Positions 9,052 through 17,580 of a DNA stretch of 64,000 nucleotides are shown here, in pieces. Under the pieces are notes generated by a model, which made no database searches, was not told where the DNA came from, and saw nothing but the letters and a program-made list of their open reading frames with translations. The stretch covers positions 145,971 to 209,970 of the forward strand of contig DASXCQ010000097.1 in assembly GCA_036491115.1 (NCBI GenBank), in the 5' to 3' direction. Each line of letters begins with the position of its first letter. Within the stretch, counting starts at the first letter, position 1. The DNA is from DATEPR01 sp036491115 (GTDB lineage: Bacteria > Actinomycetota > Actinomycetes > Mycobacteriales > Pseudonocardiaceae). The position numbers and the translations under genes were made by a program.

Positions 9052-9579
9052 TCAGTGGTCGTCCGGTTGCCAGACCGCGCTCAGCAGCCGCCTGCGCCTG
9101 CCCGGTGCCGGTCCGTGGGCGCGGCGCACGTCCAGCACGGCGGCGAGATCACGGATCAGCTCGGCGTACTCGGCGTCGTCCAGCCACAGCGCCTCGGTGG
9201 CGTAGCTGACGCCGTCCCGGACCAGATCGACCTGACCGGCCGCCAGGTAGCGGTCGAAATCGGCCAGCAGCCCGGCGACGAAGGTCATGAACGCGTGCGT
9301 GTGGTCCTCGGCGGTCATCGACGCCAGTTCGTCGGGACCGATCCGGGTGGCCGACAGGCGCAGCGTGTAGGTGCGTTCGACCGTGCCGCGCACCCGTCGT
9401 TCCGCGCTCACCCGCAACACTCCGGCCTCGGTGAGCAGGGCGACGTGCCGGTACAGGCTGCCGGCGGGCACCTGGTCGATCTCGGTGGCGAGTTGCGCCA
9501 TCGTCAGGGCCCGGTCCCCCAGGAACGCCTTGACGATCTGCAGCCGCACCGGGTGGAGCAGCACGTTGGCGCTCGTCAT
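9052..9579 (-). CDS. Winged-helix (ArsR/HTH_20-type) transcriptional regulator
   Basis: 175 residues. The N-terminal winged helix opens with LLHPVRLQIVKAFLGDRALTMAQLATEI, followed by YRHVALLTEAGVLRV (recognition helix and wing). The C-terminal half is helical, with FMTFVAGLLADFDRYLAAG, as in actinobacterial helix-turn-helix proteins of the HTH_20 group. No metal-binding cysteines are visible, so it is unlikely to be a metal sensor. It lies 13 bp upstream of the hydrolase gene and probably forms a regulator-enzyme operon. Confidence 0.8.
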   Translation of the reverse strand: MTSANVLLHPVRLQIVKAFLGDRALTMAQLATEIDQVPAGSLYRHVALLTEAGVLRVSAERRVRGTVERTYTLRLSATRIGPDELASMTAEDHTHAFMTFVAGLLADFDRYLAAGQVDLVRDGVSYATEALWLDDAEYAELIRDLAAVLDVRRAHGPAPGRRRRLLSAVWQPDDH

Positions 9580-9625
9580 GGCGGCAGCCTACGCCGAACG
9601 GTCACAGAAGCAAGAATATTAACAA

Positions 9626-10612
9626 TTATGAGAACAGCGCGACGAGCGACTCCTTGATCGCGGGGCGGGACCCGAACACCAGCAGGAACAGTGCCTCGCG
9701 GGCGAGCTTCTGGGCGTGGCCGTCGAGCAGGATGCCTCGGCTGCCGGTGCTCGCGACCAGCAGCGTGGCGGCCCGGCTGGCCAGCGCGGACGCGGCGGCA
9801 CGGGCCTCGGGCAGCTCGTCCGGCCCTGCCGCGTCCAGCCGGTCGCGGCAGGCGGCCAGTTCGGCGGCCGACGGTCCACCGCCCAGCAGGGTGGCGCACC
9901 GACCGATCAGGCCGAGCGCGAGAGAACCGTTGGTGCGCAAGGCATTCCGGTCCACCGCCGCCCATTCCGCGTGGTCCTGGGTGCCCAGCAGCCGGTCGGC
10001 CGGCACGGAATGATCGGTGAAGGTGAGTGTGACCGTGTTGCTGGCGGCCACCGCGACCAGCGGCAGCGGCTCCGCCGTCAGCGTGGCCGACCCGGTCGCG
10101 TCCAGCAGCGCCCACACCAACCGGTCGCCGTCCCTGGCGGCCACCGCGAGCACGTCGACCAGACCCCAGCCGGTGACCCACGGCGAGTGCCCGGACAGCA
10201 CGTAGCCATCGGGCGTGCGGGTAGCCACCAGTCGCGGTGGACCGGGCAGGGTGCCGCCCAGCGCGACACCGGCCCGGACCGTGCCGGCAGCCAAGTGAGG
10301 CAGCCAGGTGTCACGCGGCCCAGCCGGAGCGCCGACCAGCCGCCGCACCACGCCGTGGTGTTGCAGCCACACGAACGTCGTGCACAGGCAGCCGCCGGCC
10401 AGCGTCTCCACCACCCGCGCCGCGCTCGGTTGATCCAGGCCCGGCCCGCCGTACTCGGGTGGCGCGGCGAGTGCGTAGCACCCCTGGTCGGCCAGCAGGT
10501 CCAACTGCGACCGCGGCAGCACGCCACTCCGGTCGATCCCGATGGTTGCCGGGAACAGCACCTCGTCGGCGATCCGCCGCGCCCGGCCGAGCATGTCATC
10601 CCCGCTGATCAT
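9626..10612 (-). CDS. Acyl-CoA dehydrogenase family protein
   Basis: 328 residues, shorter than the usual 380-400. The N-terminal helical part has LLADQGCYALAAPPEYGGPGLDQ, matching the acyl-CoA dehydrogenase N-domain. The beta-domain follows with GYVLSGHSPWVTG. The C-terminal helical domain is abbreviated and no catalytic Glu can be assigned. FAD-dependent oxidation of an acyl-CoA, or a hydroxylase-type variant, is possible. It is transcribed leftward, 46 bp upstream of the regulator gene. Confidence 0.75.
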   Translation of the reverse strand: MISGDDMLGRARRIADEVLFPATIGIDRSGVLPRSQLDLLADQGCYALAAPPEYGGPGLDQPSAARVVETLAGGCLCTTFVWLQHHGVVRRLVGAPAGPRDTWLPHLAAGTVRAGVALGGTLPGPPRLVATRTPDGYVLSGHSPWVTGWGLVDVLAVAARDGDRLVWALLDATGSATLTAEPLPLVAVAASNTVTLTFTDHSVPADRLLGTQDHAEWAAVDRNALRTNGSLALGLIGRCATLLGGGPSAAELAACRDRLDAAGPDELPEARAAASALASRAATLLVASTGSRGILLDGHAQKLAREALFLLVFGSRPAIKESLVALFS

Positions 10613-10709
10613 GGGCCGACGCTACGGCTACCACGGTGCTAGTGAGAAACCAGCAGGCCTGCCTAGGGTGCGATCACCAGCCCGGAGCAGTGTGGGGAGA
10701 TCGTCTGCT

Positions 10710-11615
10710 ATGCCCGATACGCTCCGACCGAACGCGGTGGAACTGGTACCGATCGACTCGCTCGTCCTCGCCGAGTCGCCGCGGGCACTCGCCCAGGACG
10801 ACGATCACGTGCGGGCGCTCGCCGAGACGGGCACGGCCCTACCACCGATCCTCGTGCACCGGCCGACGATGCAGGTCGTCGACGGTCGACACCGACTGCG
10901 GGCCGCCCAGCGGCGCGGCAAGGACCACATCGAGGTGCGGTTCGTCGTCGACGACGAAGCCGATCTGTTCGTGCTGGCGGTACAGGAGAACGTCAGCCAC
11001 GGCCGGCCGCTCTCGCTCGCCGAACGCAAGGCGGCCGCGGTCCGCATCCTGCTGACGCACGGCCACTGGTCGGACCGGGCGATCGCGGCGGTGACCGGCC
11101 TGACCCACAAGACCGTGTCGGCGGTCCGCCGGCGTTCGGGCGGTGCAGCCGTCCGATCGGGTGTCCGGATCGGACGCGACGGCATCGCGCGTCCCCTCGA
11201 CCCCAGCCATGGCAGGCAGGCCGCCGAGAACATCATCCGGGACCGTCCTGACGCGCCACTGCGCCAGGTCGCGAAGGAGGCCGGGATCGCGCTGTCGACG
11301 GCCCACGACGTCCGGCGACGCATGGCCCCTGCCCGACCCCACGTGCCGGAGCAGCGGTCCACCGGCCGCGCGGCCACACAGCCGTCGCCGGCACTGCGGG
11401 CACTGTCCAGGGACCCCTCGCTGCGGGGCACCGAGGCAGGCCGGATCCTGCTGCGCTGGTTGGCCGGCAGCATGGTCAGTCAGCAGGAATGTGCCCTGCT
11501 CGTCAACGCCGTACCCGGCCACTGCGCGGTGGCGGTCGCCGAGTTGGCGAGGAGCAACGCGGCCCGCTGGCAGCAGTTCGCCACCGACCTGCAACGGCGG
11601 GCCAGGATCAGGTGA
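10710..11615 (+). CDS. StrR/NovG-type ParB-like transcriptional activator, orphan
   Basis: 301 residues. The N-terminal ParB/Spo0J-like domain includes ALPPILVHRPTMQVVDGRHR and VQENVSHGRPLSLAERKAA. The central helix-turn-helix is WSDRAIAAVTGLTHKTVSAV. This layout matches StrR, NovG and related pathway-specific activators of streptomycin, novobiocin and glycopeptide clusters. A second helix-turn-helix-like segment, LRQVAKEAGIALSTAHDV, is near residue 190. Start ATG 10710 has GGGGAGA 9 bp upstream. No biosynthetic cluster is visible in this window, so the targets lie elsewhere or the gene is an orphan. Confidence 0.85.
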   Translation: MPDTLRPNAVELVPIDSLVLAESPRALAQDDDHVRALAETGTALPPILVHRPTMQVVDGRHRLRAAQRRGKDHIEVRFVVDDEADLFVLAVQENVSHGRPLSLAERKAAAVRILLTHGHWSDRAIAAVTGLTHKTVSAVRRRSGGAAVRSGVRIGRDGIARPLDPSHGRQAAENIIRDRPDAPLRQVAKEAGIALSTAHDVRRRMAPARPHVPEQRSTGRAATQPSPALRALSRDPSLRGTEAGRILLRWLAGSMVSQQECALLVNAVPGHCAVAVAELARSNAARWQQFATDLQRRARIR

Positions 11616-11625
11616 CGATGCCGAC

Positions 11626-11919
11626 TCACTCTGGGCCGGCGGCGTCCTCCTGCTGGCCGAGCCCGAAACGTACGTTGCCCTGCTCGTCGAGTTCGCCGGT
11701 GAGGACCTTGTCGTCCAGGTAGGCGGCAGCGGTGGGGTCCATGAAGACCCGGGCGCCGTCCTGGGTGACGACCTTGTCGCCTTCGGCCGGTCCGGGTACG
11801 AACTCGGCCTGGAGGTTCTCGGCGGAGTTGGCGATGCGCAGCCCGGCCGTGTCCCTCTCGCCGGAGCCGTCCATCACGGTGTTGACGACCTCGACGGCAG
11901 AGCGGGTCAACGTCAGCAT
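11626..11919 (-). CDS. HesB/IscA-like protein lacking cysteines
   Basis: 97 residues. The fold signature is that of A-type iron-sulfur carriers: TAGLRI, then DKVVTQDGARVFMDPTAAAYLDDK. The three cysteines of true IscA/ErpA carriers are all missing, so cluster binding by the normal route is not possible. Start ATG 11919 has AGAGGA at good spacing; an upstream ATG at 11958 is less likely. Such cysteine-free homologues are common in actinomycetes and their role is unknown. The gene is convergent with the StrR-like gene. Confidence 0.75.
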   Translation of the reverse strand: MLTLTRSAVEVVNTVMDGSGERDTAGLRIANSAENLQAEFVPGPAEGDKVVTQDGARVFMDPTAAAYLDDKVLTGELDEQGNVRFGLGQQEDAAGPE

Positions 11920-12079
11920 GACGATCCTCTCATCCTTGGTGCCCAGCACTCCTGTCACCGGTAGCCGTACCCCGTCCGGGCGGACCGAAACTCCGACCGG
12001 CTCGACCGGCGGCAGGTGGCAGGTGGCGAGCTCAGGAAGATCACCAGATCGCGTGATGGAGCAACGTCGCGAGCGACGG

Positions 12080-13015
12080 TCAGCGGGCCAACCGGGCCAG
12101 GCGCTGCTGGGTCGGCCAGCGCACGTCCCGCGCCCAACCCAGTGTCTCGAAGATGCGGATCATTCGGGCCGAAATGTCCCACTGGCCACGGCGGACACCG
12201 TGCCGGGCGCACGTCGGGTCCGCGTGGTGCGAGTTGTGCCACGACTCACCGAAGGACAGGATCGCCAGCGGCCAGAAGTTCGCCGCCCTGTCCCTGGACG
12301 CGAACGGGCGGCCACCGATCACGTGACAGATCGAATTGATCGACCAGGTGACGTGGTGCAGCAAGGAGATCCGCACCAGGCTGGCCCAGAAGAACGCGGT
12401 CAGCGCACCCCACCACGACCAGGTCGCCAGGCCGCCGATCAGCGCGGGCAGCCCGAGGCTGAGCCCCATCCACAGCGGAATCAGGCCGTCGACCACGCGA
12501 ATGTCCTTGTCGGCCACGAGATCCGGGGCGAAGCGGGCCGGGTTGGTCTTACCGCGTTCGAAGATCCAACCCACGTGGGAGTGCCAGAGACCCTTGCTCA
12601 GCGCGAGGGCACCGGTCCCGTAACGCCACGGCGAGTGCGGGTCACCGTCCCGATCGGAGAACGCGTGGTGGCGGCGGTGGTCGGCGACCCATTCGGTGAG
12701 CGCGCCCTGCATCGCCATGCTGCCCGCCACCGCGAGCGCGATCCGCAGTGGCCGGACCGCCTTGAACGAGCCGTGCGTGAACAGCCGGTGATAGCCCACC
12801 GTGACAGCCGTACCGGTCAGCAGATAGAAACCTGTGGCCAGGCCGACGTTCACCCAGGTGAGACCCCATCCCCAGGCCACGCCGGCCGCACCGGCCAGCG
12901 CGAGAAACGGCACCAGGATGAACACGTAGAGCATCCCCTGCTCAAAGGCCGTTCGTTCGGGGCCGAACATGGGCTTCGTGCCGTCGGCGCGCGCGGGCGC
13001 CTCGATGGTGGGCAT
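12080..13015 (-). CDS. Acyl-CoA/fatty acid delta-9-type desaturase
   Basis: 311 residues. The three histidine boxes of membrane desaturases are present: HRLFTH, HRRHH and HNSHH. Membrane segments flank them, around residues 27-70 and 180-225. The di-iron enzyme should introduce a double bond into acyl chains and so tune membrane fluidity. ATG 13015 is the first start that fits the family; the upstream in-frame extension to 13153 is not conserved-looking. The divergent cold-shock gene starts about 240 bp upstream, and a shared temperature response is plausible. Confidence 0.9.
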   Translation of the reverse strand: MPTIEAPARADGTKPMFGPERTAFEQGMLYVFILVPFLALAGAAGVAWGWGLTWVNVGLATGFYLLTGTAVTVGYHRLFTHGSFKAVRPLRIALAVAGSMAMQGALTEWVADHRRHHAFSDRDGDPHSPWRYGTGALALSKGLWHSHVGWIFERGKTNPARFAPDLVADKDIRVVDGLIPLWMGLSLGLPALIGGLATWSWWGALTAFFWASLVRISLLHHVTWSINSICHVIGGRPFASRDRAANFWPLAILSFGESWHNSHHADPTCARHGVRRGQWDISARMIRIFETLGWARDVRWPTQQRLARLAR

Positions 13016-13255
13016 CAGTGGGGTACTCCGAACATGATGGGACGTCCTGGGGGTAGCCCGCCGGTCGCGGTCATGACCGCTGGTGTCGACGTCGAACGCG
13101 ACCCGAGGCAGACGGTCCAGGTCGCGCGACCGACTGTACTCGAACTCTTGCATACCGTGGGAGGGCGCGCGATCGGCGTTGACCCTGTAGTGTGACTGCC
13201 CGGTTGTCGGCTGACCTCAGGGTGGGGCGGGACGACGCCGCAAGGAGAGTTCAGC

Positions 13256-13459
13256 ATGGCGCAAGGCACCGTGAAGTGGTTCAACGGCGAAAAGGGCTAC
13301 GGGTTCATCACCCAGGACGCCGGTGGACCGGACGTGTTCGTCCACTACTCGGAGATTCAGGGTACCGGCTTCAAGTCCCTCGATGAGGGTCAGAGGGTCG
13401 AGTACGAGGTTGGACAGGGCCAGAAGGGCCCGCAGGCCCAGGGCGTCCGGGCCGTCTGA
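13256..13459 (+). CDS. Cold-shock domain protein (CspA family)
   Basis: 67 residues, the standard length. The start AQGTVKWFNGEKGYGFI carries RNP1-type residues. VFVHYSEI carries RNP2, and EGQRVEYEV is the end of the OB fold. It should bind single-stranded RNA/DNA as a chaperone. ATG 13256 follows a near-perfect AAGGAGAG ribosome site. A strong GC hairpin starts 14 bp after the stop. Confidence 0.95.
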   Translation: MAQGTVKWFNGEKGYGFITQDAGGPDVFVHYSEIQGTGFKSLDEGQRVEYEVGQGQKGPQAQGVRAV

Positions 13460-13472
13460 CCAGGGCGGACAC

Positions 13473-13507
13473 GGCGGTGTGCGTGCGCGACGCGCAGGCA
13501 CACCGCC
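13473..13507 (+). terminator. Hairpin downstream of cspA-like gene
   Basis: Ten-base perfect arms (GGCGGTGTGC and GCACACCGCC) with a 15-base interior that is itself self-complementary. No T-tract follows, as is common in actinomycetes. Position just after the cold-shock gene supports transcript 3'-end formation or stabilisation. Confidence 0.7.
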
Positions 13508-13800
13508 CACGACCTCTGCACCACATCCCGCTGAGATAGCGCAGTAGGCCGTCGATCTCGGCTGTGTGCACCACGACCGGCGCGGGCCACGTGCTGCGCG
13601 TACGGCAGCTCCGCCACCCCTCGGCCCAGGCGCGGCGGCGTGGAGATCGCCGGTCGAACCCCTGCGCGGCCAACCGCAACGCCAGGTCATCCCGGCGACG
13701 CGACGCCACGATCCGTCCACGGCCCCGCACGGCCGCAACGGATCGACGCCATCGACCCTCCCGGAAGAACGCCACCTCACCAGGCGTTATGGGTAGCGGA
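13508..13800. other. Gap without a convincing gene
   Basis: About 290 bp between the cold-shock hairpin and the zinc-finger gene. The minus strand shows short protein-like pieces in different frames (for example DDLALRLAAQGFDRR, and then AELPYAQHVARAG in another frame). This could be a decayed gene, but none gives a complete product with a ribosome site. On the plus strand, the frame of the next gene stays open upstream to 13640 but looks non-coding. Confidence 0.4.
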
Positions 13801-13804
13801 GGTG

Positions 13805-14287
13805 GTGAAGACGACCGAGCAGACGCACTGCATCGGGTGCGGTGACGAACTGCCCGCGGAGCGGGCCGAACTGGGTTACGCCTACTGCACCAAGGACACG
13901 TGCCAGAAGAAGCACTACCGGGGACTGCGGGTCACCGTGCTGGGCACCAACAAGGGTGCGGAGGTCGTGGTGACCGGCGACGCCGACGAGGTCCGGCGCC
14001 GCGGTGAGGCGGGCGAGTTGACGACCAAGGACACCGGCCTCGGCCTGGACTACCGGTCGACCGGCGCTGCCGAGGCGCCACGCCCCCAGCGGCAGCCCGC
14101 ACAGCCGGTGCGCCGCCCGGCGGCACCCCGCCCGTGGACACCGGAGCAGGAGAAGCTGGTGCGGCTCTACCACGACATGGGCCTGGACCCCGGCCGGATC
14201 GCCGAACGCGCCCGGCAGGCCGCGCCACGGTTGGGCATCACCCAGCGCCTCGCGGTGCAGATCCTGTCGTCGCCTCCGCGCAGGTAG
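13805..14287 (+). CDS. Zinc-finger-like protein of unknown function
   Basis: About 160 residues from a GTG at 13805; a GTG at 13802 is equally possible, with GGAGG overlapping this region. The N-terminus has CIGCGDEL and then YCTKDTCQKKH, four cysteines spaced like a treble-clef zinc site. A basic Pro/Arg-rich linker follows, then a helical C-terminus, WTPEQEKLVRLYHDMGLDP to RLAVQIL, resembling a small helix-turn-helix. It may bind nucleic acid. I do not recognise a named family. The 3' end overlaps the convergent transporter gene by 50 bp. Confidence 0.6.
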   Translation: MKTTEQTHCIGCGDELPAERAELGYAYCTKDTCQKKHYRGLRVTVLGTNKGAEVVVTGDADEVRRRGEAGELTTKDTGLGLDYRSTGAAEAPRPQRQPAQPVRRPAAPRPWTPEQEKLVRLYHDMGLDPGRIAERARQAAPRLGITQRLAVQILSSPPRR

Positions 14288-15221
14288 CCGGCGCGGGTTC
14301 GGTGGTGATCGGGCGACCGGTGAGCCGCACGATCACCGCGCCGGTCAGCAGCACGACACCGCCGATGACCTGGATCAGCGACAACGCCTGACCGAGCAGC
14401 ACCCAGGCCAACACGGTCGCGACCACGGGTTCACCCAACGACAACACGCTGACCACCGACGACGGCAGGTACCGCAACGAGGCCATGCCGGCCAGATAGG
14501 CCACGACGGTGGCGACGAACGAGACAGCGAGCAGCAGCACCCACACCGGCGGCCGCCACGGCCCGAAGGCCGCGTCGTGGAACACGACGGTGCCGGGCAG
14601 CGACCAGACCGGAGCCACGGCGGTCACCGCGGCGGCCCCGATCACGAGGCCCCAGGTGGTGATGCCGACGGGATCGCTGGCCGCGACGCAGCGCTCGCCG
14701 AGCAGGAAGTAGGCCGCGGAGCACACGGCGGTGGCCAATCCGGCGAGCACGCCGACGGCGTCCAGCGACAGCCCGTCCCACACCTGAGCGACCATCACCA
14801 GACCCGCGACCGCGAGTCCCACGCCCACCCACACTCGCCGCCGCAACCGGGTGCCACGAACGAACCGCACCCACAGCGTGACCAGCACCGGGGACAGGTA
14901 TTCGAGCAGGAGCGCGACACCGACCGGCAGTCGGGCGACGGAGACGTAGGACACCAGTGTCACGGCGGCGACGCCGACCAGCCCGTAGGCCGCCAGGGTG
15001 GGCAGTTCCCGCCGACGCACCCGCAGGGCCTTCGGCCGGAATATCGCCGTGCCGACCAGCAGAATCACCGCACCGAGGCAGATCCGGGCGCTGGCCACCT
15101 GGTCCGTCGAGAGCCCGACATCGATCACCGCCCTGGCGAGCACGCCGGACGTGCCGAAGCACCCCGCCGAGAACACGATCAGGATCGTGCCCCGCGCGGG
15201 CGAGAGTCCCTGATCGGTCAC
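14238..15221 (-). CDS. EamA/DMT superfamily permease
   Basis: 327 residues with ten hydrophobic segments in two repeated EamA halves. The first is TILIVFSAGCFGTSGVLARA to about residue 145; the second begins near VGVLAGLATAVCSAAYFLLGE. The second half ends with LGEPVVATVLAWVLLGQALS, the family hallmark. It should export or import a small metabolite, often an amino acid or drug. The C-terminal 17 codons overlap the zinc-finger gene. Substrate unknown. Confidence 0.88.
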   Translation of the reverse strand: MTDQGLSPARGTILIVFSAGCFGTSGVLARAVIDVGLSTDQVASARICLGAVILLVGTAIFRPKALRVRRRELPTLAAYGLVGVAAVTLVSYVSVARLPVGVALLLEYLSPVLVTLWVRFVRGTRLRRRVWVGVGLAVAGLVMVAQVWDGLSLDAVGVLAGLATAVCSAAYFLLGERCVAASDPVGITTWGLVIGAAAVTAVAPVWSLPGTVVFHDAAFGPWRPPVWVLLLAVSFVATVVAYLAGMASLRYLPSSVVSVLSLGEPVVATVLAWVLLGQALSLIQVIGGVVLLTGAVIVRLTGRPITTEPAPATCAEATTGSAPRGAG

Positions 15222-15328
15222 CGGGCCACTGTGCCATCCGGTCCTGACCGCACGGCACCTGGATTCGAACGGGGCCCGGGCTGCCGGCAGCGACTCACCG
15301 GGCCCACACGTCGGAGCATCATGAGGCC

Positions 15329-16441
15329 ATGGCGGGGAACGCGGTGGTCGTCGGTGGTGGGATCGCGGGGTTGGCGGCTGCCGTGGGGTTGCGGCGGCGG
15401 GGGTGGCAGGTGACGCTCCTCGAGCGGCGGCCCGAGTTGTCCGAGATCGGCGCCGGGCTTACGTTGTGGCCCAACGCTTTGCGGGCACTGGACGCGCTCG
15501 GTGTCGGGCCGGCGATTCGCGGCCTGGGACTGGTGGAGAGTTCGTTCGGGGTGCGGAACAGCACCGGGCGGTGGCTGTCTCGCACCGACAGTGCCGTGAT
15601 GGCGAAGCGGTTCGGTGACGGGATTGTCGTGCTGGAACGCCCGCAACTCCTTGCCGCGCTACGGGATGCCTGCACGGGCGTGGACATCCGGGTCAATGCC
15701 GAGGTCGACACCGTCACCGACGGCACGGTGACCACCAGCGAGGGCGGCCACTTCACCGGCGACGTGGTGATCGGCGCGGACGGGTTGTGGAGCACCGTGC
15801 GGCGAAAGCTGTGGCCGGACAGCACGATTCGGCCCACCGGTGTGCTGGCCGCCCGCCTGATCGGTACCGTCGGCCACCCGATCAGCGACGGTGGCGAGAC
15901 GTGGGGCCGCGGCGACTACGCCGGCGTCGTACCGCTCCCGGACGGCCGGATCTACGCCTACCTGGTGGTCCCGGTCGAGCAGAGCGAGCCGGACCTGCCC
16001 TGGTGGCAGCGACGATTCGCCGACTGGCACTTCCCGTTGCCGCAACTGCTCGCGGACCCGGAACAGTTGCTGCTCAACGAACTCTTCGACCTGGCCCCGC
16101 TGCCCACCCTGGTACACGGCAACCTCGCACTGGTCGGCGACGCGGGCCACGCCATCACGCCCAACCTGGGCCAGGGCGCCTGCCAGGCGCTGGAAGACGC
16201 CGTCGAACTGGCCGCCTGCCTGAACCCGAACGACGCCACACCACGACTCAACCGCTATGACGAGCGCCGCCGACCCCGCGTGCACCTGCTCGCCAAGCGA
16301 TCCCGGGCAGCAGGCGTGGCCGCCGCATGGCGTGGGCGGCTACCTGTCCTGGCCAGGAACACGCTGGTCAGCGTATTGCCCGACAGCATGCTGCTGCGGA
16401 ACTTCGACGCGGCCGTCAACTGGCGGCCACCGACGGCCTGA
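15329..16441 (+). CDS. FAD-dependent aromatic monooxygenase
   Basis: 370 residues, group A flavin monooxygenase (PHBH/salicylate hydroxylase type). The Rossmann GxGxxG is VVGGGIAGLAAAVGL at the N-terminus. DG appears in VIGADGLWSTVRR, and GD in LVGDAGHAITPNLGQGACQALED binds the FAD ribityl chain. NAD(P)H-dependent hydroxylation or epoxidation of an aromatic or polyketide-like substrate is expected. It is convergent with the VOC gene and abuts it directly (16441/16442). Confidence 0.88.
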   Translation: MAGNAVVVGGGIAGLAAAVGLRRRGWQVTLLERRPELSEIGAGLTLWPNALRALDALGVGPAIRGLGLVESSFGVRNSTGRWLSRTDSAVMAKRFGDGIVVLERPQLLAALRDACTGVDIRVNAEVDTVTDGTVTTSEGGHFTGDVVIGADGLWSTVRRKLWPDSTIRPTGVLAARLIGTVGHPISDGGETWGRGDYAGVVPLPDGRIYAYLVVPVEQSEPDLPWWQRRFADWHFPLPQLLADPEQLLLNELFDLAPLPTLVHGNLALVGDAGHAITPNLGQGACQALEDAVELAACLNPNDATPRLNRYDERRRPRVHLLAKRSRAAGVAAAWRGRLPVLARNTLVSVLPDSMLLRNFDAAVNWRPPTA

Positions 16442-16828
16442 CTACGCGCCGCTGCCGTACTGGCGGGTGATGATCTCCATCATGTGGCCGCTCGGGTCCG
16501 GGAAGTACACCCCGCTGCCGCCGTCGTTGTGGTTGATCTCGTTCGGCCGCTGCTGGTGCGGGTCGGCGAAGTAGGCGATGCCGGCCTGCCGGACGCGGGC
16601 GAACGCGGCGTCGAACTCCTCGTCGGAGACCAGGAACGCGTAGTGCTGGCCGTCGATCTGCCCGCCGGGAGCCGTGGCGAAGTCGAGGGTGACGCCGTTG
16701 CTGGTCGCCACCGGCAGGAACGGGCCGTACTCCGGCCCCACCTCCAGGCCCAGGATGTGTGCCAGGAACTCGGCGGACGCCCGCCTGTCCCGCGATTGCA
16801 CGATCGTGTGGTTGAGCTCGACCGGCAT
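16442..16828 (-). CDS. VOC superfamily protein
   Basis: 128 residues from ATG 16828. LNHTIVQSRDRRASAEF supplies the first His ligand, GQHYAFLVSDEEFDAAF the second module, and FPDPSGHMMEIITR the terminal Glu ligand. The residue set matches metal-dependent dioxygenase/glyoxalase homologues. It abuts the convergent flavin monooxygenase gene. Role unknown. Confidence 0.83.
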   Translation of the reverse strand: MPVELNHTIVQSRDRRASAEFLAHILGLEVGPEYGPFLPVATSNGVTLDFATAPGGQIDGQHYAFLVSDEEFDAAFARVRQAGIAYFADPHQQRPNEINHNDGGSGVYFPDPSGHMMEIITRQYGSGA

Positions 16829-16890
16829 GGTGCTACGCCTCCCTGAAGACAGTGCTCCGCCTTCGATCCTAACCGGGGGTAGCCGGTCCC

Positions 16891-17580
16891 TCATCCCCCG
16901 GACGAGGGCGGGGCGAACACCTGGATGGCGCCGTCGACCTCCCGGGCCTCGATCCGCGGCAGCGGTGGCAGCGGTACCCGCAGGCGGTGCTCCACGACGG
17001 CACCGGTCACCGAGAAGGTCGCGCCGTGGCACGGGCAGTTCAGCGTCCTGGCGGGCGCGTCCAGGTCCAGTTGGCAGCCCAGGTGCGTGCAGACCCCGGA
17101 CACGGCACGGACCTGGTTGTGGGTGCGGGTGACGAAGCCGGTGACGGTGCCCAGGTCGAACCGGACCGACGAACCCTCCGGCAGATCGGCCGCCCGGGCC
17201 ACGGTGGTCCACCCGCCGTCGTCGGGGGTGAGCTGCTGGGCCGGTTGGGGTGTGCCGGGCGTCGGCTCGGCGTGCGACGTCAGCACGTGGTCCAGGCCGG
17301 CGCCGACCGCCGCGGACGCGGCCGCCGTCACGCCGAGCCGCACGATGAGGGTGCGCCTGCCCAGCGGGACCGATGCCGGTCCTTCACCCATCTCGGCGGC
17401 CAGTCGCTGGTGCAGCGAGGACACGAACTCCTCCCGCACCGAGTCGGCACCCACGCGCGCCGAGCGCAGCAGGATCGCGGTGCGCAGTTCGGCGTCCGAG
17501 GCCGGATCGACCCGCAACCGCCCGTGCCGACGCTGGTGCAACAGGTTCTCGACGAACCGCCGTGCTCCGAACATGCTCAC
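16891..17580 (-). CDS. Membrane-anchored Rieske [2Fe-2S] protein, coupled to sigma factor
   Basis: 229 residues from GTG 17580, or 227 from ATG 17574. Residues 1-75 are a charged helical cytoplasmic-type domain; 77-100 form one membrane segment. The C-terminal Rieske domain has CTHLGC (Cys164, His166, Cys169) and CPCHG (Cys182, Cys184, His185), a complete ligand set. The gene overlaps the sigma-factor stop by GTGA, so the two are translationally coupled. The N-terminal domain plus single membrane span, made directly after a sigma factor, is the architecture of an anti-sigma factor. A redox-sensing role is my inference; plain electron transfer is the alternative. Confidence 0.85.
   Translation of the reverse strand: MSMFGARRFVENLLHQRRHGRLRVDPASDAELRTAILLRSARVGADSVREEFVSSLHQRLAAEMGEGPASVPLGRRTLIVRLGVTAAASAAVGAGLDHVLTSHAEPTPGTPQPAQQLTPDDGGWTTVARAADLPEGSSVRFDLGTVTGFVTRTHNQVRAVSGVCTHLGCQLDLDAPARTLNCPCHGATFSVTGAVVEHRLRVPLPPLPRIEAREVDGAIQVFAPPSSGG

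Noticed and set aside
13508..13800. A complete minus-strand gene of about 190 residues covering 13217-13780
   Set aside because: It would run through the cold-shock gene on the other strand and has no recognisable domain; only short plausible fragments exist in separate frames.
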